Shown piece after piece: positions 26,161 to 38,305 of a stretch of DNA of 64,000 bases. The notes under the pieces were generated by a model. It did no database searches. It saw only the letters and a program-made list of their open reading frames with translations, and was not told where the DNA came from. This stretch comes from Ooceraea biroi (Eukaryota > Arthropoda > Insecta > Hymenoptera > Formicidae). Position numbers and translations under genes: made by a program. The stretch is taken from assembly GCF_003672135.1 (NCBI RefSeq), contig NC_039510.1, positions 14,322,001-14,386,000 of the forward strand. The letters run 5' to 3'. How positions within the stretch are numbered: position 1 is the first letter of the stretch; the number at the start of each line of letters is the position of its first letter.

Positions 26161-29100
26161 AACATATTATGTCTTTTTGTTATTTTATACATTCAAGATT
26201 AGATTATTTATTGCATTTATATATTACATCTTTTTCTATTCTACACTTTTTCCCAATTTTCAGAACAGTTATCGTAAAACAATATAAACCCCTCTCTCTT
26301 TTTCTTCTCCCTATTTTCACCTGTCCAACTTTTTCTCTCTCTCCCTCCTTCCTCTTCTTCCCTTTTTTACGTTCAGTCAAGTTAATAAATGCAGATTCGA
26401 GCTTGAACTCGGCGCTTTTTCCCGAGCTTTATCTTCTGTTTACTCTACCTACCTTCTCGCTTCTTTCTCCGTAGTTTTCATCCCTCGGTTGCCCCGTCTA
26501 TGCAAACGACGAGCTTTTGCGGCCTTCCATCGTCGTTTCTCCCTTGAACTTCCATTTCTGGGCTAACATAAACATTTGCGAAAATATTGTCGCGATAATG
26601 GGGGTGATTTTCATGAATCATCGAACACTCCGTCCCGAGTTTCTCTTTTGTAATTTTCGTTTTTTCAAGCGCGATATCGATCCTACAAAAACCAAACCGA
26701 GAGAGTCGCGCCTTCGTCCGGTTTTGCGCGCGATTCGAGCGGTCACGTTTGCCGGCATCGTCGACGAGCGTCCTCTCCGGCCGAAAATTACCATCGCCCG
26801 CGGTGTAATCCATTAACTCTATTGTCGATCGGGGCGCGGCACGAATTATCAAATTACGTCGCATTCGGCGCAATAACGTTTATTATTCTCCGCGGACGTG
26901 TACATCGTGCCGCGCACTATTGTGGCGTAACGCGCGTAACGCTCGGGCCCATCGCGCGCGCGAATTAGATCGAAGTCATCATCGGATCGCGCCGATTAAA
27001 CGATCGTTTTGTTGCGTCGTTATATATGCATTAATAATAATAACGCAATGGGTGCTGGCCGCAGTGGACTCCCGTATTGCTGCCGCTTCGACATGTAATA
27101 TCGCGCCGCCTATTGTATCCGCGCGAGCGTCCGGCCGAGTGAATATCGATAACGTATACCGATATGCGGGGGATGTCCCGATAACTTTTTCCCACGCCGT
27201 TTATTCGGCATAATTTTCGGCGGTAATTTGCATCGCGCGCGCGCACGCATGTTGTGTTCACAGAAACGTAATAGCGTCGCGAGCGATTTCATCGTAACGT
27301 TAAACAACGGTAACACGGAAATAACCGGCCAGATTGCGTCAATCGGTATCGTTCCGCCCCGAAGAACGTATATTATTTATCCAGATCAACATTGTACGAG
27401 TGAATCACATCGGAATTTAATAAAATCGAATTTTGCTGACAGCGAATTCGGCCCGGAGATTCGAACGAATCGTGCGGTTGAACGAGTTCGAATGGTGCAA
27501 AGTGGAGGTATTTGAACTTGGAGCTCGAACACAGTTTGAATGTGGTTTGAACCGAAATCTACGGTCGGATGGCAATAGCTTTTGGACCCAAAGCTACTGA
27601 CGGCTTTAACGAAATATAGCTTCGAGCTTGTACCTGCGTGAAAGGTCCGAGCAATTTCAGGTGCGAGTAAGGTTCACTGGTCGCTCGAATTCGCCGTTGG
27701 GGAAACTACGAACGCTAATCGAGACGGACATGTCAAAAGTGCAGTGCGACGCAAAGCTGCGACGCAGAGTGCACCAGGGGGTTTGATCGTGGATGGTGAG
27801 ATGGGGAGTGCAGCCTCAGGTGCTCATACGTCGCCCGGTCAAACGTCTAAATGGCTTTTCCTCGCCGCAGGACCGGCACCCTCGGCACTCACGCCGAAAA
27901 GCCAGCGCCGACGTAGTTTGGAGCGTCCGGCTGAATTTCGAGCAAGATAGGGGTTGGGGAGGAGTTGGAGGCACGGGGAGGGTGGTCGCAACGTCGGTGA
28001 CGCACGACGTAGCGTCGTAAAATTAGCATGGGCCAACGCCGTCGGGGTTTTCCCGACGAAATTTAAAGTTTCGACCATGTCCGTTCTCCAGTCGCTCGCG
28101 CCAGTCTCCCCGGCTCCGGTGATACTCGGAACGGAGAATCCGCGCGGTTGCACGGAGATCGTGCATGTGCATCGCGCGGTTATATATTTGTAGCGAGAGA
28201 AAACGAAAGAGAGAAAGAGAGGACACTTGGTTTTTTGCGCGATTCTTCTTGGAAGGCACAATTTTTATGAATTTTATCGCGCCCTCGTATCTCGCAGCAT
28301 TCGGAAAATCCCAGGCGATTCATCCCGCGTTCTCTACGCGAGTTCGCAATACGATGATACGACCGAGAATGGATGCTGACTCTCTTCAAACTGTTAGAAG
28401 AATTATTATTGTAGTAGTTGGAAATAGGACGTTATTTGGGCGATGTTTCAATGAATCATTCAATTAATCAAATTAGTGAAATATTGAAAGAAATGTTAAT
28501 TAGTTCGAATGAATCATTGAAATACTGAACTTTTGTGCAAACCGATATTTTATATAATTTCGATGACATTATTATTTATTTATTTATTAGAATACTACAA
28601 TGTGCAATACTGCAAACTAGATATTTATAATTGACATTTTTATTACGTATCGTCCCAGCAAACGTATGCTATTTATATAATTTTCTCGACATCGAATATT
28701 CAAATAATAATTGAGCATTGAATTCGGATATTCAATCAGTCAATTACTGAGCACATGATTGATATTTATTCGATAATTTTTTTCATCTTTTTCCTTTTGC
28801 ATTCTGTTTGGTTCAAAATCAGTCATTATTCACTTTTACCATGAATTTGCAACGACTGTTTTAATAACAGAAATGTTTGATTTTTTATTAAAAAAGTATG
28901 CTAAGACATTCGTAGAAGTGCTTTGCAGTACGACCTTTCCCGGGAGCTCATACATAAGTTAAAACAAAGCAATTAGATGAAGCCTTCCGGAGAACATGCG
29001 CACACAATTCGTTGCATGGCGTATTTCGCGCGCACGTGTGCACGCATCCATAATACAATGCGATAATGTACACACGCGCGTCGACGTGCATTTGCAGATG

Positions 29101-29216
29101 CGTACGTGTGTTCTGCAAACGCGGCGAGCGCAAAGGACATATACGCACAGATTGCACTTACACGCGTGCATACACTCGTGCACACGGAAATCCGTGTACG
29201 GACAGATGCGTACAAT
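26161..29216. other. Noncoding stretch with CpG- and G-rich blocks
   Basis: No supported gene. About 26280-26480 is pyrimidine-rich; about 26690-27440 and 27660-28200 are CpG-rich. G runs at 27950-27953, 27956-27959, 27975-27978 and 27980-27982 could form a G-quadruplex on the + strand. About 28400-28920 is AT-rich and contains TTCGAA/ATTCAA-type words. About 28990-29220 is rich in alternating CA/TG/CG words, which explains several overlapping open frames on both strands rich in Arg, Cys, Thr and His. Confidence 0.5.
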
Positions 29217-29857
29217 GTATGCAGGGTGTTCCGAAATACGCGCACCACGTCTTGAGTAGTGTATGAAATTTTCGAGGAACGCGAGCACTTTCATCTTCAA
29301 ATTAAGACCTTAAATTCTTTGGATTGTTCGAGCCGACATACATACGATCGGCTAGATCCTGAATTCAAGTAGATGACAAAGTAAAGTTTCATCTACCTTG
29401 AAAAGAAAATGAACAAAACTTTGATTATTGGTCCGAGTTATTCGAGTTTGAAATTCATAATTTTCTATTTTGAATTGTTCGAATTTTAGTTGATTTTAGT
29501 CGAAATTTTAGTTGATCTTTTGAGTTTTAGTTTATTGAGCATTCGTAAATTTTTACAGCAACTGTAACAATTATTGATGTAAATTAAGCCAATAGCGATT
29601 ATTGATTCTATGCTCGGTGGTAAGCTCATGGACTTGTTTGATGTCGAGAAATGCAGAATTTGCTGAAACACGGAAGGATTACGGAATATAAACAGGTAAC
29701 AGCAAATAGGCTTTGCTCTCGCAACGTAAGTCTAACTTACAATTTAATTAGCGAGCGGCTTAGCGTTGGAAATTACACGATTACAACCGAGTAATCCACG
29801 GTCAAGAGCAAGCGACTATGCGCGCGCGCGCGAGCGCCTTTTCCGGACACCCCGTAT
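29217..29857. repeat. Possible decayed inverted-terminal element
   Basis: The left word gtatgcagggtgttccgaaa (29217-29236) matches, imperfectly and with one indel, the reverse complement of 29837-29857. Both resemble the cagggtgg terminus of the foldback element at 40130. The interior has no coding signal and includes TTCGA-rich DNA at about 29320-29520. Chance pairing of two short words is a real alternative. Confidence 0.25.
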
Positions 29858-31540
29858 ACGCTCATGTGTACACGCCGTGATAAAGATAGAAACACGAGCA
29901 CAAGCGCAGAGGAACGTGTGTGCTGATACGCTCTCGGAGCGATGTTGACCCAGGGCGGTAAGGGGCGAGAGGCTGAAGTAGCGGTGGATTGAAGTGGGGT
30001 GACGGCGGAACGGGGTGAGGAACGGGGCACGGTAGTCGGGCGGGGGTGGATGGAACTAACGCTCAACCCGGGTACCATATAAACTTGGCCGCATACAAAT
30101 TTGCACGGGATCGCGTTAAACCGTTGCAAGCTGCGGGACGCGGACGTGGATGCCGGGGATGCACGGGACGGAGGAACGAGAAAGGGGGTTGCGAGCCACC
30201 ACCGCCGCCGCTACTCCCTCGGGGGCGACGCTCCGTGCCGTCTCCCGTGCCACCCTCTCGGCTGCGTGACGGAGTTTTGCGGTCGCCTGCGAACTGCCCG
30301 GTGCATAGCTCGGCGGTCGAGAAATCAAGGAATCGAGGAATCGTCTCGTGTAGCCGGCCAGCTCGCGACAGACGAGAGAGAAAAGGGGGCGAACCCCCGG
30401 AAATTTAATTAATGGCACGGGAATAGTTTCGTGCGTTTGCGCCGACCGAGAGCAGCAAGGGTAGGGCTCCGTCGTCGCGTTGCGCACGGAGGACTGGTCT
30501 TCCGGTGGACTCGCGGGGCCGACGTCCAAGGCGAATTACGTGTGATTCAATTACTTAGTTAACGATCAACCGCGGTTAACTCGCAAATGACGGTTAGGTC
30601 ATTATTTCGCGCGTCCTTTTAATAATATTGGCACAGCGATGAGTGGACACCGGGGATAATTTCATCAGTCGCCGCGCGCATTTGCAGTGGAATTACATAT
30701 TAACAATCAGCTGCGGGTTGTGTTCCGCGCAGTCTGAGAAGTACAGTCGTAATAAAGTCGCGGTTACCATTTGCTATTATTATTCTGTATTCAATACTGA
30801 CAAGGTCTGAGATCCGACAGATATTCGCGAACGGCGCTAAACAATTCACGAGTAATTGATTAAAACGAGGATAAAATAAACGATAAATGTTACATTCACT
30901 TTTGCTACGGCGGTCATTAATGAATTAGCGCCGGGATTATTTTGCGATCGGGGATTAATGCTTCGAGCTGAAAATAACCTGGCCGCGCTTTTATATACGG
31001 ACATGCTTAACGCATTGCAGGTATTAAATCAGGAGGGTCGAAATAATCGTAAATTAAAGGGGCAGAGAAGGAAATAACGTCGACTGTATGCCCGGCAATG
31101 AATTCCGTTATCTACCGGCGCAGTGGAACTCGTTCGAACGGTCGAGCGTGTCTGATTATTGCGTCGGCTCTTACCACCTCCGCCTTATAAATGAACAACC
31201 GGAGTCCGCTCGCATTGAATACATTAAATCGGTGCGCGATATAAAAAGGCATTCTCTCGATGCGGTTTAAAGAGATTGCGCGACAATCCGCCGTGATTCT
31301 CTCCCGCTTTAATTAACTTAACTCCCATTACGGCGGTTTCATTAAGCTCGAATTATTTATCGCGCTGGAACTTTGCTTAAGTTGCACAAAGTCGTGACAA
31401 ACGACTTGTGTACGCGGAGACATTTTTACTTATCTGTTTGTGTCTCCCTTGAGAGTTCGCTGTTTGCGGCGAAACACGTTAACGAACTAACTAATGAGCG
31501 AATCAATCGTTTGAGATGAGAGCTCAATCATGCGCGCAAC
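29858..31540. other. CpG-rich noncoding stretch, possible promoter region
   Basis: No exon identified. G runs on the + strand at 29996-29999, 30012-30015, 30024-30027 and 30038-30046 form a G-quadruplex candidate. They are followed by a TATAAA box at 30078-30083 and then by a CpG-rich block up to about 30540. Overlapping open frames in all orientations at 30046-30529 look compositional. About 30600-31420 has many TAAT/ATTA words, and GGATTA words near 30933 and 30953, of the kind bound by homeodomain proteins, but at no density I can call significant. Confidence 0.35.
30078..30083 (+). promoter_or_regulatory. Candidate TATA box
   Basis: TATAAA lies about 30 bp downstream of a strongly G-rich tract and just upstream of a CpG-rich block. 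No initiator consensus was found at the expected distance and no exon can be attached to it. It is a weak candidate based on one motif and its context. Confidence 0.15.
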
Positions 31541-31561
31541 AGAGAGAGAGAGAGAGAGAGA
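31541..31561. repeat. (AG)n microsatellite
   Basis: A pure AG dinucleotide run of 21 bases. Confidence 0.95.
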
Positions 31562-31730
31562 AGACACGAGTGAAGCGAGAGTCTGTTCTCAAGTCTATCT
31601 AACGCGAACGGATCGTTGAAGATCGCATCAGATGTGCAATCTGCACGTCAATGTTCCCGCTGGACCCGCTGTCGATACCGGGCCGTTGCGTTCCCCTTTC
31701 GTGTAAGCATGTCGGTTCGTTCGTTGATAC

Positions 31731-31751
31731 TGACTACTGACTGCTGACTGC
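31731..31751. repeat. 7-bp tandem repeat, three copies
   Basis: The unit TGACT(A/G)C is repeated three times without gaps at 31731-31737, 31738-31744 and 31745-31751. It is short and may be chance slippage. Confidence 0.6.
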
Positions 31752-32053
31752 GTAGCGCAGCAACACGTCTGACCGCCGATCGTGTACCGTTTACTGGCCG
31801 ACCGTGCCACTCGTCCGCGTTGTGCATGTCCGATCACATGCGGCATTAGCTACTACAAGAACGGAGCAATTCCTCCGCTAAGTTCCTCGACTTTAGCGTA
31901 CAATCGAGCAGTTAATGATTCCGAAGCACTCACATTCAGTGATTAAGCTGCTCTGTAATATTTAAAACGCCCACTCTTTCGTACTCGTTGCTAATTGTGT
32001 GATCAATCCGCAATGTGCGAGAACGATCAATAAGTCGTACGAATCTTAAAATA

Positions 32054-32086
32054 TTGGGTTGGCCAAAAAGTAATTGCGTTTTTTTT
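32054..32086 (+). repeat. Left terminal inverted repeat of the mariner element
   Basis: 33 bp, ending in a run of T, identical to the reverse complement of 33299-33331. It is the expected binding site for the transposase. Confidence 0.97.
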
Positions 32087-32239
32087 CCAATAGATGGACA
32101 TACATGTTTTGAAATGTAACTAACTTCATTCTAAACCGCAAATTCATTATGTAGGTTAACAACTCACAGTTCAAGTTTGTTTTAGAAAAAGAAAGTACAC
32201 GATTTCGTTAACAATTGTTTGTTTGCCGTCGATTTCAAA

Positions 32240-33254
32240 ATGGAAAATCAAAAAGAACATTTTCGTCATATTTTGTTTTATTACTTCCGAAAAGGGAAAA
32301 ACGCTGTGCAAGCTCATAAAAAGTTATCTGATGTATATGGCGAAGATGCTTTAAAACTGCGGCAGTGTCAAAATTGGTTTACTAAATTTCGATCTGGAGA
32401 TTTTAATGTGAAAGATGCACCACGCTCAGGAAGGCCAATCGAAATTGATGATGATAAAATAAAGGCACTGATCGATTCCAATCGGCGTTTAACGACACGA
32501 GAGATTGCTGAGAATCTTAACATATCGAAATCGAGTGTTGAAAACCATTTAAAACGACTTGGATACATTAGTGAGCTCGATATTTGGGTACCACATGAGC
32601 TGAAAGAAATTCATCTCACTAAGCGTATTGACATCTGCGATTCTCTTTTGAAACGTGAGGAAAATGATCGATTTTTGAAACGCATGATAACAGGCGACGA
32701 AAAATGGATCGTCTACAACAACGTCAAACGAAAAAGATGGTGGAGCAAGCGTGATGAACCTGCTGAAAGCACTTGAAAAGCAGATATTCACCAAAGAAAG
32801 ATTATGCTGTCAGTCTGGTGGGACTTTAAAGGTATTGTGTATTTTGAGCTGCTTGCAAGGAATCAAACCATTAATTCAGACGTATACTGTCGTCAACTGG
32901 ATTGCCATCAAACAGAAACGTCGAGAATTGGTGAATCGCAAAGGTGTTGTGTTTCACCATGATAACGCTAGACCACGTACAAGTTTGGTCACTCGTGAAA
33001 AATTGTTGCAGCTTGGATGGGATGTGTTACCACATCCACCATATTCGCCAGACCTGGCACCATCAGATTACCATTTGTTTCGTTCTTTGCAAAACGCCTT
33101 GAATGGTAAAACCTTTACTGCTGATGAGGATATGAAATCGTTCTTGGAATTGTTTTTTGCTGAAAAAGATAAGAACTTTTTTGAGCGCGGAATCATGAAG
33201 TTGCCTGAAAAATGGCAAAAGATAATCAAACAAAATGGACAATATATTGTTTAA
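32240..33254 (+). pseudogene. Mariner transposase, broken by a stop and a frameshift
   Basis: The family enzyme cuts and pastes the element using a DD34D catalytic triad. The start is ATG at 32240 (MENQKEHFRH), the typical family start; an in-frame ATG at 32219 is possible but less likely. The N-terminal part has two helix-turn-helix DNA-binding regions (QCQNWFTKF and TTREIAENLNIS areas) and the WVPHEL linker. The first catalytic Asp is codon 32696-32698 (TGDEKW), the second 32961-32963 (HHDNA) and the third 33066-33068 (SPDLAPSD), with exactly 34 residues between the last two. An in-frame TGA at 32774-32776 interrupts the frame. Homology continues past it in the same frame to about 32890, then shifts frame at about 32895-32910, apparently through a small deletion, and is intact to TAA at 33252-33254. 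HHDNARPR has Arg where relatives usually have His. AATAAA overlaps the stop. Confidence 0.95.
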
Positions 33255-33258
33255 TAAA
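33253..33258 (+). promoter_or_regulatory. Polyadenylation signal of the mariner transposase
   Basis: AATAAA overlaps the transposase stop codon, a compact arrangement seen in mariner elements. Confidence 0.5.
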
Positions 33259-33298
33259 GTTTTTGTTTCCCATGAAAAATTCGTCTTTTATTTATATA

Positions 33299-33331
33299 AA
33301 AAAAAACGCAATTACTTTTTGGCCAACCCAA
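33299..33331 (-). repeat. Right terminal inverted repeat of the mariner element
   Basis: Exact reverse complement of 32054-32086 over 33 bp; the A run continues slightly inward. Confidence 0.97.
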
Positions 33332-36300
33332 TACCTTGTCAAAGCGAGCACGCGCTGTTAATCCGATAATGATATTATTAATAAAATTTCAAGAATGGTC
33401 ATATTTGAGAGCAAAATTTTCTTGTGATATTTAAAAAGCATATCTTTGCGCTTATAATTAATTGTACAGTCCAATCCTTATGCAAGGGACGAGAAAGATC
33501 GCGTGTCGTAAAGCATCCTTTTGATCACGGTCATGCTGGATACCATTAATGCACCGATTGTACTCTCCGCACCACGGTCGGCCACAGTGCATCGGCATTA
33601 ACTGCTGTTTTCGCCACGTTTGACCATTTATCCCGAGACTAACTAGTAACTGCCGTCGTCATCCGAGCGCGCGTTCGGGCGTTCCATCAAATCACTACCT
33701 TGACGGCAACCCTACGCTGCACGCCTGGCGACGACGCGACGATAAAACCGCCGTGATACCTCGAAGTGCTACTTCAAACTTCGCACTCTGAGCACGCTCG
33801 CGGCATGTTTACGATTACACATAATTACATACATCTTGCGCGATCACGAGTGCGGTTACGAGGGGGATGCCGGGCATAGGTAGGGCGCCCCGGAAACGAG
33901 CGTGCGCGGAAAACTAAAATGAACTTTTTTTATCTGTCTTTTTGGTATTTAAAACAAAAAATTTCATTACTTGCTTATGCAACGCGTTTACGATATTATG
34001 CGTCGCAGTTTTTCCACCGTCGGCTCTCACGATTTTTATAAAAAGCAGTCCGCGAGCGCGTACGTGGACATCCAGCGAATTTCAGCTACAAACTGAATTT
34101 GTCTATCGTTCGTTTCACCTTTCCATTACGTTTATTGAAAAATAAAATAAACGCGCGTAACTACGTGCAATGGAATTACATGGGCGTTGGAGGGAGGGTA
34201 GGGTGGACATTATTGATTTTCACTAAGTTAATCGAAAAATGCAGCAAATAGATTTTGCAACATTACTTGATTGTAACAAAATATTGCGGGACATCTACGG
34301 CGACATTTCCTGAATATCTCCCTGTAATTTTAAATTTTAAAATAATTGCGTCTACCGAATCACTTGATGGCATAACTCGAGATTATTTCAATCTTTTATA
34401 TATACTTCTGGCGTAGATTATTTTTTTTAATTTTAATAATCTTTTAAACATTCAACAATAATGTAACAGACAGATACATTTAGAACCACATTTAGTGCAC
34501 ATCCGTCATTGAATCGAATGCGATACAGCAGACGAAGAAACTTTACATAGCTCGTGGCCAGGCAACGTAAAGATGTAAACGGAGGACCTTATCGATTTTC
34601 GATAAACAACCGTACGCCGGAATTGTATCTCCGTACCGAGCGAATCGACAAAAATTACTGCACGGGGGACAATAATCAATCCACGGCGCCGAGGGAACAT
34701 TAATGGCGCACGCGAGCACACGATACATACATATATCTGCTGAGCGATCTGACGCGGATATATCGTGCGTAATATCTTCCACCGTGACTCGCCTGCGGCC
34801 TGAAAAGCCGCAGTTACGGTAAATTGTTGTACTTCCGAAGTATTTTACAGGATGAAACGGTCTTACGCTTATGCGATGAATGAATGCTGGGGGATAGGGA
34901 GAAGAGAGAATGGGGTGGCTTACCAGAACGAGTCCTAGACGAACGGACGTTTCTGCAATGTAAATCTGGCTCCTGGGCGACTGTGTCCCATCAACGACGA
35001 TCGGTAGTTGAAATCGGATTTCCTGAACGAATAGTCGAACGGTCTCGAGAGGAATCTATTAAATTGACCTCCGTCGTTTAATCGTGACGCGAGGAAGTAA
35101 CATCGGCTATTGGACACGTCGCACTGAATTTATTTTAATTAAATTTGTCGAGTCCAGGTGCGAGCGTAAAGATACGTTTTCCAATGGCGGTGGCGGGGAT
35201 TGTTTTCGTCGGGGGCTAAAGGCGCACGTTGAAATTTGCATGTTAATGGTTGCGCTAAACGTTGCAGTCGGATTATGTTCGGCAGTGCCATTATGTCACG
35301 GATACTTGGAGATTCTCCGTTCCTTGTAATTGCCATTATGCGATTGTAATTGTCAATTACTTTCACGTAAGCCCCGCAACGATTCCGGATTCACGAGCAC
35401 GCGTACGAAAATCGTACGGCGAAACCGAATCGTTCAGTTTGTCCATCGATTATTTCGCAACACGACGTGTAAACACGCCGTACCGGGATACATGTGTATG
35501 CATATCGTTAGCCGGAATATTCGTCATGATTCGCAAAGAGATAATCCATTTTCACGGTGCGTTACGCGGTTCCTGTGGCGTAACACACCACGTCGCGTCG
35601 CGGGGGACGCGCAAACTTCCAAGTACTTTTCGAGGGATGAAAATAATTTTCATTTCCCTCCTACTTAAGTAGCGTGGGCCAAGACAATCGTGAGCGGAAG
35701 AAGATACAGCAGGTGGAAATTGAAACCGAACTTTTCTCTCTCTATGTTTTCTTTATATCTTTTTTCGGGAGGGAGTGTGAGAGGGATCCCCTGTCGACCA
35801 CCGCTACACGAACTTTGGAATTTATATGGAATCACGTTCCATGTTGCCACGGTAATTATTTTATGCTAATAAAATCGCGAAGTAAAGGTGTCTGAAGACT
35901 GGTTAAGAGTTACCGAGTTACGACTTACGATTTGGAATAATAGTGCTGAATATTACTACTACTTTCATTAAACTGATAATGCTACTTTTATTAAACTCCT
36001 TTTCTCTTTCGCTTTTTAAGATACTCTGCAAAATATTCTTAGATAAAAATAATATAATTCGATGATATACATAAATTATTAATTTATAAAATATAATTTT
36101 AACAAAGTAATGCATGATGTAAAAATATTTAATATAATTGTTGCACAATTGCTGTAATAAATATAATAGCAGATAACTATAATTTTTATCAGTTTTTGTA
36201 TTATAACTATTGTAAATTTTATTCTAATATATTTTAACAAGAATAATTTTCTCAAGTATCCCGAAAATAAGGACGCTTTGCACCCTTACTTCGCATTAAC

Positions 36301-37213
36301 TATACAATAATGTGGCTGGATAAATGTGGAAATCATCACGTTTTACATTTATCCAAGATTAATTATTCAAACTCATGCTGATTCCGTCTCTGGCGCGTCA
36401 ACGTGACGAAACTTCGCTCTTTTTCGCCCTCCGTTGCGCGATCTTCTCCCTCCTCCCTCCTTTTTTAAGCACGCAAGAAGTTCCGGAAGTTCATCAGTGC
36501 CTTTGAATGGTTTAATTTGCATATCTAACAATATTATACCGCGTACTCGAAGATAGCTCTCCCCGCTCTTCGTGCATTCCGCAAAGGCGACGAGCGACGG
36601 CGCGAGCTACGAAGGAAAGATAAAGAAAGAGGATAAGGATATACGCCGAATGTTCACACGTGGACGACGGAAACGCGGTGCAGGAAAAGCCACGAGATTC
36701 TCCGTATTTCCCATTTACGTCTTTTTACCACGACCTGCAATTTCTGCATAAGGATTTTTTCCGCGAATTTTATACACGCTGCTGATTTTATTATCCTTCA
36801 ACATTCGGAAAAACATTCGGATTTAAATTAACACGTCTCGCTTGGTAGCAGAAAAACGTACAATCTACTCGCATGGAAACGAACGCTGCTGAAGAGCAAC
36901 CGAGTTATTTTTGTGTTAAAATTTACAATACGAAATCGCGCGTTTCGCGATTATCGTTACCGTTGCATTGCGACTTAGGCGCCGTAAATTGTTTGCGAAG
37001 GGACCACTTCCGCCGGCCACTTCTATCTACCTTCAGAAGTAACTTGGCGAGATATCCGATCGTATCGGCATTCTTTTCGGAGCGTGCTCACGCCGAACAA
37101 TAATAATATTTCTTTGAGCTCGCCCGCTCGCTCGCTCGCGCGGGCGTGCAGCCGGATCCAGCAGCACGGTCGATTTCTGCCTCCCCTCTTCGCAAATATT
37201 CCTTTATTTTTAC

Positions 37214-37241
37214 AGACAAGTATTGCATGAAATATTCATGG
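37214..37241 (+). repeat. 28-bp direct repeat, copy 1
   Basis: Matches 37388-37415 at 27 of 28 bases (agacaagtattgcatgaaat and onward). The two copies lie 174 bp apart, and some further similarity extends upstream of both, suggesting an old tandem duplication of roughly 174 bp. Confidence 0.85.
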
Positions 37242-37387
37242 AAGTCTGCCCCTCCTTACCTAACAACCGCCGGATTTCGCTTACGATCTTGTCTGCCGAT
37301 GGCAAATTTTTTCGTAAAATTAATATTACATGAAAAGGGGCACGCGCGGGCGTGACTTTATCGGGTAAGAATTATTCTTTGTTTCGT

Positions 37388-37415
37388 AGACAAATATTGC
37401 ATGAAATATTCATGG
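37388..37415 (+). repeat. 28-bp direct repeat, copy 2
   Basis: Second copy of the 37214-37241 repeat, with one substitution (g to a). Confidence 0.85.
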
Positions 37416-38290
37416 TACGCGTAGAATCGATCGATTTTGGTCAGCCTTTCGGACGGAAGGTGTACCCTCTCTTTTTCCGTCCCCCTTTCGGTCCCCGATG
37501 CGGGCTTCCCTTTCGCCGGCTTATCCGCATGTCCGGTTCCAGGGATGAAAAGCGGGAGGGGGATGATCCTCGCATTATCGGAGTCCATCCGTTTTCTCGC
37601 CCGAGTCGGGCGAGGGCAAAAAGCGCGTAAACCGGGAAAGATGGCCAGCGTTCGTACAGCGTGAAAGAGGCTTTTTGCGACTGGTGGCCAAACGCCACCG
37701 CCAGCTATCGCGAGATAGCAACGACAGATTACGACACTGATTCACGCATATTTAATCAGCAATCTCTTGTTTGCAAATAGAAAAAAAATGATAACACTTT
37801 CGACAGAAAAATTTCGTTCCTGTATCGTTATCTCATCGATTAGATTTATAGTTAATCATCATATAATTAATTATAATTGCCCGCACTTGTATTGGCACTG
37901 TGTGCAGTCATATCAACAGCAATGTGTAATTTTTCCGACTTGACGACTTCAATGATCGAGGAAGTATCGCGCAGGAGACTGGAATTAGACGTATCATTTA
38001 TCACGCCGCTGTTTAAGGGTTGATTGCTTGCTGGAACGTTTTCTTTCCATTTTTCCGGCTGCATTATCAGTCTCGGCGTGACGTACCGCTGGTATAACAC
38101 GAGAATCGCTCTGTCTATCGCGCTTTTATTACACATCGTATGCGTCGCGCGTCCATCGATCAACGAAAGGAAGAAGCTCCTCCATTAGCGGGCGCGAGCG
38201 AGCCCCCTGACGTCCAGGGGAGGGTGAGTGGGAATGGACGGTGTATATTATTTCCATCGCTCCTTCCTGCATTAATCAAACCGGAAACCA

Positions 38291-38305
38291 CGCGCGCGCG
38301 CGCGC
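38291..38305. repeat. (CG)n run
   Basis: Fifteen bases of alternating C and G; the largest such runs in the window are this one and 25446-25460. Confidence 0.9.

Larger units (their letters stand above)
32052..33333. mobile_element. Mariner DNA transposon with TA target-site duplication
   Basis: The element proper is 32054-33331 (1,278 bp), flanked by TA at 32052-32053 and 33332-33333, the standard Tc1/mariner target duplication. It has perfect 33-bp terminal inverted repeats and one transposase gene of the DD34D mariner type reading left to right. The termini begin ttgggttggccaaaaagtaa, which together with the transposase suggests a mellifera-like mariner lineage; the subfamily is my inference. 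The transposase is interrupted by an in-frame stop and a frameshift, so this copy could move only if another copy supplied the enzyme. Perfect termini and a clean duplication point to a fairly recent insertion. Confidence 0.97.

Noticed and set aside
32751..32895. Start of the second transposase-region open frame (MMNLLKALEK...) as a separate gene
   Set aside because: Its first 45-50 residues are the wrong frame of the same transposase; homology in this frame begins only after the frameshift near 32900.
38140..38222. Possible coding exon ending at a GTGAGT donor-like site
   Set aside because: The short peptide has no recognisable similarity, I could not confirm an acceptor, and GTGAGT occurs by chance in GC-rich DNA.
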